Below are positions 57,514-64,000 of a stretch of 64,000 nt of DNA, piece by piece. This DNA comes from Methanolobus sp. ZRKC5 (GTDB lineage Archaea > Halobacteriota > Methanosarcinia > Methanosarcinales > Methanosarcinaceae), in contig NZ_CP151792.1 in assembly GCF_038446525.1 (NCBI RefSeq), forward strand, positions 2,914,001 through 2,978,000, given 5' to 3'. The notes below the pieces were generated by a model that saw nothing but the letters and a program-made list of their open reading frames with translations, made no database searches and was not told the DNA's origin. A program made the position numbers and the translations under genes. Position 1 is the stretch's first letter; each line of letters begins with the position of its first letter.

Positions 57514-58944
57514 TTATACCAGCAAAAGATAGAGTGCTCCTGATATAATGGCACCTGCAAAGGTAGCTACAAAATTGACACCACTGTTTGAGAGTATTCC
57601 CTGTTTCTGGAGAGTTGCACCAAGAAGACTATCTACATTCGTTCCCAAAAACCCACCTGCAGTTGTAACAGTTATGGCAAGGAACGTATCATCCACTCTT
57701 CCAAAGAGGACCGGAAGCAAGCCTATGACCATTGAGCCCAGGAGTGCTGCTATTTCTCCAAGTATTGTTACTGCACCATCAACTCCCGCATGCGTGCGTT
57801 TTAGGGTGGTTATCATTATTGGTTGTGACTGGGCTGTCGTTCCAATCTCACTTGCAAGTGTATCACCTGTTGCTGTTGCGACAGTGCCAAGATAAGCAAA
57901 GATTATCAGGTCTGCATGTTGCGGATATATCCCGTAGCATATGGCAAGTACAAGAGCTGCTGTGCTGTTACTGAAAACATTTTCATAACTGCGCATTCCA
58001 CCCTTTGATTGTGCAAGACCGATTGATTCCTTGTACTTATACTTGAATTTGGTGAAAGCTCCTCCCAGAATAAAGAATGTTAGCAGGAGTATGAACCAGA
58101 AGAGTTCAGTGAAAACAATGATTAGCACCCCAAGCAGGGCCGCACTGAAAAGTGCTGAAAGATCAGCTATTTTTGTCCTATAGGCCAGATAACCCAGGAC
58201 CAATGAAAAAACAAGTGCAACGAACATCTGTTGAGGTGGTACTGAGTATCCGAAAGAGCTGAACAGCCACATCGACATCCCAGAACCAAGAGGAACAGAG
58301 AGATTGTTATCTATACGTGAAGGAATTGATTCAAAAAGAGCACCTGTTGTAGAACCAATGACAACCAGGAAAAATAGCATATTCGGGTTGACATCTATTT
58401 TATGCCAGTGCATGAGCCATGTTCCGGCAATGTATGCTGTTATTATTCCCACACCAAGGAGTACGATACTTGAGGGTAACAGATGAGATTCGCGGCCATC
58501 AATATTTTTCGGATCATAGCGAAGAGATTGCAGCTTTTTTCTGTGCCGTATGAAATTCGCAGCACTGGTACCAAAAGTGGATATTGCTATTGCGCCTGCA
58601 ATAACATATAGTGGAAGCTGATACGATGTGAATTCTAATAATGAGCTTATTAGCATCAGGATAAATACTGCAATGGCTAGGTTCTTTGCACTTTTCAATC
58701 CCTCATTGATGCTATCAGTGAGCATTTCCCTTGAGCCTGGAAGTGGTTTTTTGTATAGGTATCTGTTTATTGCTGAATCTTCTGGAAGAAAAGTCATTCC
58801 AATTATAACCAAAAAACTCAATAGCAGCAGTACCTCGGGTCCGATAAATGGGAAAAGCAGTATCAAAAGACCGAAGGCAGCATGAAGTAATTGCCTTCTG
58901 TATTCATGCTCCATTTTTTCAAACAATCCCCAAATGCCGTCCAT
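57514..58944 (-). CDS. DUF92/TIGR00297 membrane protein with kinase-like N-terminus
   Basis: 476 residues, about 12 helices. The N-terminal half resembles dolichol/phytol-kinase-type membrane proteins (EYRRQLLHAAFGLLILLFP). The C-terminal half is the DUF92 family, related to plant VTE6 phytyl-phosphate kinase: GTVATATGDTLASEIGTT, KRTHAGVDGAVTILGE, GFLGTNVDSLLGATLQ. It likely phosphorylates an isoprenoid alcohol or phosphate in membrane lipid salvage; this is inferred from VTE6. Confidence 0.75.
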   Translation of the reverse strand: MDGIWGLFEKMEHEYRRQLLHAAFGLLILLFPFIGPEVLLLLSFLVIIGMTFLPEDSAINRYLYKKPLPGSREMLTDSINEGLKSAKNLAIAVFILMLISSLLEFTSYQLPLYVIAGAIAISTFGTSAANFIRHRKKLQSLRYDPKNIDGRESHLLPSSIVLLGVGIITAYIAGTWLMHWHKIDVNPNMLFFLVVIGSTTGALFESIPSRIDNNLSVPLGSGMSMWLFSSFGYSVPPQQMFVALVFSLVLGYLAYRTKIADLSALFSAALLGVLIIVFTELFWFILLLTFFILGGAFTKFKYKYKESIGLAQSKGGMRSYENVFSNSTAALVLAICYGIYPQHADLIIFAYLGTVATATGDTLASEIGTTAQSQPIMITTLKRTHAGVDGAVTILGEIAALLGSMVIGLLPVLFGRVDDTFLAITVTTAGGFLGTNVDSLLGATLQKQGILSNSGVNFVATFAGAIISGALYLLLV

Positions 58945-59249
58945 GTTAATCGATTGTGTTTTAGTAATATGATAGATACCACTAAAGTATATATTGATAA
59001 TGATAAATTCCTTATTATTTTATTAATATATTTCCTTCAATAAGATCAAATCTGTTCTTTTTTCATTTTCTCAAAAATCAGCATATAAATCCATGTCATG
59101 TCTAAGCATAGCATTATTTGAACAAATATATTAAAATAATAGTAACCCTTAAAATCACGAACCAATCTGGAGGAATCAGGGTAAAAGAACCCATTTTGAC
59201 ACACATTTCTCTTATTGTATCCACATGATGATTTTGTGAAGGTATTTCT
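58945..59249. other. Divergent intergenic region
   Basis: About 300 bases between the DUF92 gene (minus) and the XRE-cupin gene (plus). AT-rich TATA-like sequence lies near 59020-59035 and 59125-59140. GAAGGT seven bases before ATG 59250 is the ribosome binding site of the regulator. No gene is seen. Confidence 0.4.
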
Positions 59250-59804
59250 ATGCAGGAAAAGATCAAAGAAATTGCAGCTCGTGTAAAGGAATTACGTGAT
59301 ATTTCGGATATTTCCGTTGAGGAGATGGCTGAAAAGCTAACATTGCCTGTTGAAACATACGCCAGGTATGAGAATGCAGAAGAGGACGTTCCGGCAAGCA
59401 TTTTATTTGAGATTGCCCAGAACCTCGATGTTGATCTATCTGTGCTGCTTACAGGTGAAGTTCCAAGGATGCATGTGTTCTCTGTAACCCGAAAGGACAA
59501 AGGAGTCAGTGCCGAGCGTCGTAAAGATTACAAGTACCAGAACATTGCTGCTAATTTTTCTCACAAGAAAGCTGAACCTTTTGTTGTCAAGGTAGTCCCG
59601 AAACCGGAAGGAACACCTGTATCAACTAACTTTCATCCCGGACAGGAATTCGATTACGTCCTTGAAGGTACCCTGAAAGTAACTATTCATCATAACGAGA
59701 TAGTTCTTGAAGAAGGAGATTCCATTTTTTTTGATTCCAATTATGCACACGGAATGCAGGCAATGGGTGGAAAACCTGCAAAATTCCTGGCTGTTATTTT
59801 ATGA
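59250..59804 (+). CDS. XRE-family regulator with cupin domain
   Basis: 184 residues: N-terminal helix-turn-helix (~8-65; [21 protein letters not shown]) and C-terminal cupin_2 barrel (~110-182; [18 protein letters not shown]). The cupin binds a small effector. The gene is only 9 bases before the acyl-CoA synthetase gene, so it probably controls its own operon in response to an acid or acyl-CoA (inference). Confidence 0.88.
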   Translation: MQEKIKEIAARVKELRDISDISVEEMAEKLTLPVETYARYENAEEDVPASILFEIAQNLDVDLSVLLTGEVPRMHVFSVTRKDKGVSAERRKDYKYQNIAANFSHKKAEPFVVKVVPKPEGTPVSTNFHPGQEFDYVLEGTLKVTIHHNEIVLEEGDSIFFDSNYAHGMQAMGGKPAKFLAVIL

Positions 59805-59813
59805 GGAGGCAGT

Positions 59814-61490
59814 ATGACTTCATTACTTGACAGATATATTTCACGTGTTGAATATGATTCCTATGAAGATTTTAAGGAAAACTTCAAAATAAACGTTCCT
59901 GATAATTTTAACTTTGCCTACGATGTAGTTGATGTTTATGCTGTGCAAGAGCCTGATAAAAAAGCTCTCGTCTGGTGCGATGACAACGACAACGAAAAGA
60001 TACTCACTTTCAAGGATCTTGAGTATTATAGTAACAAGACTGCCAGTATGCTTAATGATCTTGGCGTCAAAAAAGGCGATAGCGTAATGCTCATGCTAAA
60101 GAGCAGGTATGAGTTCTGGTTCTGTCTGCTTGCACTTCACAGAATAGGTGCCACTGCAGTTCCTGCCACACATATGCTTACAAGGAAGGATATCGTCTAC
60201 AGGGTAGAGCGTGCAGTTATCAACACTGTCATCTGCGCACCTGATGAAGGTGTCCTCAGTTATGTGGATGAGGCTTACGAAGAGATAAGCAGCATACTGA
60301 AAAATCGTCTGGTCATTGGAATTGAAAAGGAAGGCTGGCTTGATTTCACAGCAGAAATGGAAAAGGCATCTGAGGATTTTGTCCGTCCAACCGGTGAGGA
60401 TGCAACTTCAAACAATGATATTTTGCTGAATTACTTCTCATCAGGTACAACAGGTTTCCCTAAGATGGTGCAACATAATTTTGTTTATCCTCTTGCACAT
60501 ATTATAACTGCAAAATACTGGCAGAATGTCACAGATGAAGGTCTCCACTACACTGTTGCCGACTCAGGTTGGGCAAAATGCGTATGGGGTAAGATTTATG
60601 GCCAGTGGCTCTCTGGCAGTTCTGTTTTTGTCTATGATTATGAAAAATTCAGTGCAGACAGGATGCTTGAGAACGCCATTAAGTATGGTGTAACTACATT
60701 CTGCGCTCCGCCAACCATATACAGGTTCCTAATCAGGGAAGACCTTAGTAACTATGATTTCAGCAGTCTCAAGTACTGTGTAACAGCAGGAGAACCGTTG
60801 AATCCTGAAGTCTATGAACAGTTCTACCGCATAACAGGCATGAAGCTCATGGAAGGATTCGGACAGACAGAAACCGTTGTTTCCGTTGCAACTTACCCAT
60901 GGCTAGAACCAAAACCAGGTTCTATGGGCAAACCTTCTCCTGAATATGATATCATTCTCCTTAACAGCGAAGGCAAACCATGTGAGGTTGGTGAGGAAGG
61001 CGAGATCGTCATCGACACAAGTTTCGGAAACCCACCTGGCATATTCGCTGGATACCGCTCTGATGAGCAAATGACTTCCAGGGTCTGGCATGATGGATAT
61101 TACCACACAGGTGATATGGCATGGAAGGACGAAGATGGTTACTATTGGTTTGTTGGCAGAGCCGATGATATCATTAAGACATCCGGTTACCGTGTAGGTC
61201 CTTTTGAAGTAGAGAGTGCTCTTATAGAACACCCTGCTGTTCTTGAGTGTGCCATCACAGGTGTGCCTGATCCTGTAAGGGGGCAGGTCATCAAAGCAAC
61301 TATTGTTCTTACAAAGGATTACACTGCAGGCGATGAACTGAAAAAAGAGCTTCAGAATCATGTAAAGAAGGTCACTGCACCTTATAAGTACCCACGTGTG
61401 GTCGAGTTCGTACCTGAACTTCCAAAGACCATCAGCGGAAAGATAAGACGTGTAGAAATACGCGACCACGACAAGGAAAGTGATAAGTAA
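59814..61490 (+). CDS. Acyl-CoA synthetase (AMP-forming)
   Basis: 558 residues, ANL superfamily: P-loop [43 protein letters not shown] and catalytic Lys in KTISGKIRR. It is of the acetyl/medium-chain type, turning a carboxylic acid, CoA and ATP into acyl-CoA. GAGGAGG stands just before ATG 59814. It is in one operon with the XRE-cupin regulator and upstream of a 2-oxoacid:ferredoxin oxidoreductase, which could interconvert the acyl-CoA with a 2-oxoacid. Confidence 0.9.
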   Translation: MTSLLDRYISRVEYDSYEDFKENFKINVPDNFNFAYDVVDVYAVQEPDKKALVWCDDNDNEKILTFKDLEYYSNKTASMLNDLGVKKGDSVMLMLKSRYEFWFCLLALHRIGATAVPATHMLTRKDIVYRVERAVINTVICAPDEGVLSYVDEAYEEISSILKNRLVIGIEKEGWLDFTAEMEKASEDFVRPTGEDATSNNDILLNYFSSGTTGFPKMVQHNFVYPLAHIITAKYWQNVTDEGLHYTVADSGWAKCVWGKIYGQWLSGSSVFVYDYEKFSADRMLENAIKYGVTTFCAPPTIYRFLIREDLSNYDFSSLKYCVTAGEPLNPEVYEQFYRITGMKLMEGFGQTETVVSVATYPWLEPKPGSMGKPSPEYDIILLNSEGKPCEVGEEGEIVIDTSFGNPPGIFAGYRSDEQMTSRVWHDGYYHTGDMAWKDEDGYYWFVGRADDIIKTSGYRVGPFEVESALIEHPAVLECAITGVPDPVRGQVIKATIVLTKDYTAGDELKKELQNHVKKVTAPYKYPRVVEFVPELPKTISGKIRRVEIRDHDKESDK

Positions 61491-61551
61491 CTTTTCCGGT
61501 TATGCTAAACATCCCGGACCATAAAGTAAATAGATGTTTATTGTGTCTATG

Positions 61552-61584
61552 GATTATTCCCGGTTCCGGGATATTATTTTTATA
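61552..61584 (+). terminator. Hairpin between the synthetase and korD
   Basis: TCCCGG-TT-CCGGGA is a perfect stem followed by TATTATTTTTAT. It probably ends most transcripts of the upstream operon, making the kor genes a separate or attenuated unit. Confidence 0.65.
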
Positions 61585-61606
61585 GATTAAAATGAGGAAT
61601 TGTATT

Positions 61607-61837
61607 ATGTCAGGCAAGAAAGAACCTTACCCGGTTATTAATATCATTGAGTGTAAAGCCTGCGGACGTTGTATTGTTGCATGTCCTAAAAGTGTCCTGA
61701 AAATGAGTGAGAAGCTCAACGAGAGGGGATACTACTATGTAGAGTATGCAGGTGAGGGCTGTACAGGTTGTGCCAATTGCTACTATACCTGTCCTGAGCC
61801 GCTTGCTATAGAGATACACATTCCGCTTAAAGATTAA
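61607..61837 (+). CDS. korD: 2-oxoacid:ferredoxin oxidoreductase, ferredoxin (delta) subunit
   Basis: 76 residues with two 4Fe-4S sites: [14 protein letters not shown] and [14 protein letters not shown]. It carries electrons from the catalytic subunits to ferredoxin. Start ATG 61607 (MSGKKEP) fits the family; the in-frame ATG 61592 lies in the leader. The next gene starts 20 bases after its stop. Confidence 0.88.
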   Translation: MSGKKEPYPVINIIECKACGRCIVACPKSVLKMSEKLNERGYYYVEYAGEGCTGCANCYYTCPEPLAIEIHIPLKD

Positions 61838-61857
61838 TGAGCTAAAGGTGAGAATAC

Positions 61858-62919
61858 ATGGCAACACAATTAGTAAAAGGTAACACAGCAGCTGTCATTG
61901 GCGCATTATACGCTGGCTGTGACTGTTATTTTGGTTATCCTATTACCCCTGCAAGTGAGATATTGCAGGAGGCTTCAAAATATTTCCCCATGATGGGAAG
62001 GAAATTCGTACAGGCTGAATCAGAAGAGGCTGCCATTAATATGGTCTATGGTGCAGCATCCACCGGTCACAGGGTCATGACCGCATCTTCAGGTCCAGGT
62101 ATAAGTCTGAAGCAGGAAGGAGTTTCCTATCTTGCTGGTGCTGAACTTCCCTGTGTCATAGTTGATATTATGAGAGCAGGTCCAGGGCTTGGTAATATAG
62201 GTCCTGAACAGGGTGATTACAGTCAGGTTGTAAAGGGCGGCGGACACGGTAATTACAAGAGTATAGTATTGGCTCCCAACTCCGTACAGGAAATGTGCGA
62301 CATGGTCATCAAAGGCTTTGAACTTGCTTTCAAGTACCGTACCCCTGTCTATGTGCTGGCTGACGGAGTACTTGGCCAGATGGTTGAGTCCCTGCAGTTC
62401 CCGGAGGTTTCTGTCAGATCGGAAATTGACACATCATGGGCTGTAAGCGGAACAGCTGATACCAAAGAGAATCTTGTTACATCTATATTCCTTGATTTCA
62501 ACCAGTTGGAAGAGTTCAACTATGAGATCCAGGAGAAATACGACACCATAAAAGAACAAGAGGCCGATTTCGAAGATTACATGGCAACGGATGCATCCAT
62601 AATCCTTGTTTCCTATGGAATCAGCAGTCGTATATGCAGGTCAGCAGTCGACCTGGCAAGAAAGGAAGGTATCAAAGTCGGTCTTTTCAGACCAAAGACA
62701 CTCTTCCCGTTCCCTGAAAAAGAATTAAAGGAAATTGCAGATTCAAGGGAATGCACATTTGTCTCCGTTGAAATGAGTAACGGACAAATGCTTGAGGATA
62801 TCAAACTTGCTATTGAGTGCAGCAGACCCACAGAACTTGTATATCGCATGGGTGGAAACCTGATAACAATGGACCAGGTGCTGGAAAGTATCAGGAAAAT
62901 AGCTGCAAAGGAGGAATAA
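61858..62919 (+). CDS. korA: 2-oxoacid:ferredoxin oxidoreductase, alpha subunit
   Basis: 353 residues: [43 protein letters not shown] and [12 protein letters not shown] are typical of KorA/VorB. It binds the 2-oxoacid and part of TPP. GGTGA before ATG 61858 supports the start. Subunit order D-A-B is the usual Kor/Vor order; the specific substrate (2-oxoglutarate, branched or aryl 2-oxoacid) cannot be told. Confidence 0.9.
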   Translation: MATQLVKGNTAAVIGALYAGCDCYFGYPITPASEILQEASKYFPMMGRKFVQAESEEAAINMVYGAASTGHRVMTASSGPGISLKQEGVSYLAGAELPCVIVDIMRAGPGLGNIGPEQGDYSQVVKGGGHGNYKSIVLAPNSVQEMCDMVIKGFELAFKYRTPVYVLADGVLGQMVESLQFPEVSVRSEIDTSWAVSGTADTKENLVTSIFLDFNQLEEFNYEIQEKYDTIKEQEADFEDYMATDASIILVSYGISSRICRSAVDLARKEGIKVGLFRPKTLFPFPEKELKEIADSRECTFVSVEMSNGQMLEDIKLAIECSRPTELVYRMGGNLITMDQVLESIRKIAAKEE

Positions 62920-62921
62920 AG

Positions 62922-64000
62922 ATGGCAGAAAAAGTTATCAAAAGCGCAGGTTTGTATCCTGAATTCTCCCGTAAGGGTGGTGCAGCACCGACTGCAACTC
63001 ACTATTGTCCAGGATGTGGTCACGGTATTATTCACAAGCTCATTGGTGAAGCAATGTTCGATCTGGAGATACAGGACCGCAGTGTCATGATAAGTCCTGT
63101 AGGCTGTGCTGTTTTCGCTTATTATTACTTTGATTGTGGAAATCTCCAGGTAGCTCATGGTCGTGCACCAGCTGTTGGAACCGGTGTTTCAAGAGCGCAG
63201 GATAATGCGGTGGTTGTCGCTTACCAGGGTGATGGTGACCTTGCATCTATAGGTTTGAATGAGACTCTGCAGGCAGCTAACCGTGGTGAGAAGATAGCAG
63301 TATTCTTTGTCAATAACACGGTTTATGGTATGACGGGAGGTCAGATGGCACCAACCACTCTTATTGGGGAGAAGACCGTTACCTGTCCTGATGGAAGAGA
63401 CCCACGGTTTGCAGGTTATCCTCTGCACATGTGTGAGCTTCTCGACAATCTGAAAGCCCCTGTATTTATTGAAAGGGTCTCGATCTCAGATATATCCCAT
63501 ATCCGCAAGGCACGCAAGGCTATCCGCAAAGCTCTTGAGATACAGCGTGATGGCAAAGGATATGCATTTGTTGAGATACTTTCAAATTGTCCTACAAATC
63601 TGAGGCAGAACTCTGAACAGAGCACTAAGTTTGTGAACGAGCAAATGGAACAGGAGTTCCCATTGGGCAATTTAAGGGACCTGTCAGCTGAGACGGAACC
63701 ACTTCTCAGGGAAAATAGTGTTTTTGATAAAGAGGCAATTGATGCCCTCTTCAATCTTGAGACTGAGTCATCTGCTGATGCAATCCTGAATCCTTCGCTC
63801 CCGGAAGTCCAGATAAAGGCAGCAGGATTTGGAGGTCAGGGTGTACTTAGTATGGGATTGACCCTTGCACACGCAGGTTGTGATGGGCAGCGTTTCGTTT
63901 CATGGTATCCGTCATACGGTCCTGAACAAAGAGGTGGCACATCCAACTGTTCAGTGGTTGTTTCAGGTGAATCTATTGGTTCTCCTGTGGTCTACACTCC
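62922..64000 (+). CDS. korB: 2-oxoacid:ferredoxin oxidoreductase, fused beta-gamma subunit (3' end outside)
   Basis: Open from ATG 62922, with AAGGAGG just upstream, to the window edge (359 codons). Residues ~1-250 are the TPP-binding beta subunit: [27 protein letters not shown] and [21 protein letters not shown] with [14 protein letters not shown]. After a ~45-residue linker, a gamma subunit begins at ~295: [22 protein letters not shown] and [22 protein letters not shown]. The two are normally separate genes in many archaea. The C-terminus lies beyond the window. Confidence 0.9.
   Translation, partial: MAEKVIKSAGLYPEFSRKGGAAPTATHYCPGCGHGIIHKLIGEAMFDLEIQDRSVMISPVGCAVFAYYYFDCGNLQVAHGRAPAVGTGVSRAQDNAVVVAYQGDGDLASIGLNETLQAANRGEKIAVFFVNNTVYGMTGGQMAPTTLIGEKTVTCPDGRDPRFAGYPLHMCELLDNLKAPVFIERVSISDISHIRKARKAIRKALEIQRDGKGYAFVEILSNCPTNLRQNSEQSTKFVNEQMEQEFPLGNLRDLSAETEPLLRENSVFDKEAIDALFNLETESSADAILNPSLPEVQIKAAGFGGQGVLSMGLTLAHAGCDGQRFVSWYPSYGPEQRGGTSNCSVVVSGESIGSPVVYT

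Overview
The window looks like chromosomal DNA of a methylotrophic methanogenic archaeon of the Methanosarcinales (Methanolobus/Methanococcoides-like; the genus cannot be fixed from this sequence). Supporting signs are A+T-rich DNA, archaeal TATA-type promoters, GGTGA/GAGG-type ribosome binding sites, surface proteins with PKD repeats and a PGF-CTERM tail, very long multi-PAS histidine kinases, ISH3-, IS66- and IS1-type elements, a group II intron, and an acyl-CoA synthetase / 2-oxoacid:ferredoxin oxidoreductase cluster. No complete tRNA or rRNA gene and no CRISPR array was seen.

Layout. 1-744: 3' end of a group II intron followed by the last exon of an IS4/IS5-superfamily transposase. 1.35-9.3 kb: secreted M1-like metallopeptidase, two sensor kinases (the second truncated by an IS66 element nested in a MITE) and surface-protein debris. 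9.4-11.8 kb (minus): TlpA-like thioredoxin, CcdA-like membrane protein and DUF3179 protein in one operon. 12-14.1 kb: a dCache sensor joined to a pentameric ligand-gated ion channel (pLGIC). 14.2-19.6 kb: two more kinases and a small membrane protein. 19.7-20.5 kb: wreck of a multiheme cytochrome. 20.6-24.8 kb (minus): four-gene operon of LicC-like nucleotidyltransferase, HisC/CobD-like PLP enzyme, CDP-alcohol phosphotransferase and ATP-grasp ligase. 24.9-29.8 kb: mobile-element pile-up (tRNA fragment, ISH3 remnant, full group II intron, IS5-type exon 1). 30-46.2 kb: sensory block with substrate-binding lipoprotein, MCP, CheW, a 2040-residue hybrid kinase, and a kinase/response-regulator pair that are both broken. 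46.2-47.5 kb: decayed DNA with a second MITE type and an integrase remnant. 47.9-49.8 kb: PaaK-like ligase and PaaI-like thioesterase. 50.3-51.9 kb: second IS66 copy. 52.3-54.7 kb: PKD surface protein. 55-59 kb: housekeeping genes. 59.2-64 kb: XRE-cupin regulator, acyl-CoA synthetase, and KorD, KorA and a fused KorB-KorC that runs off the window.

Main structural results. (1) The two group II intron copies lie in opposite orientation, and their flanks are swapped halves of two transposase genes. Inverting 613-26701 joins the IS5-type exons in frame, so a ~26-kb inversion through the introns is the simplest reading. (2) A 194-bp MITE family shares its termini and 8-bp target duplications with the 1622-bp IS66 element. 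Four simple copies show exact duplications, and one contains a nested and inverted IS66. Two MITEs sit inside sensory genes. (3) The dCache-pLGIC protein and the LicC/PLP/CDP-alcohol/ATP-grasp operon are the most interesting functional candidates.
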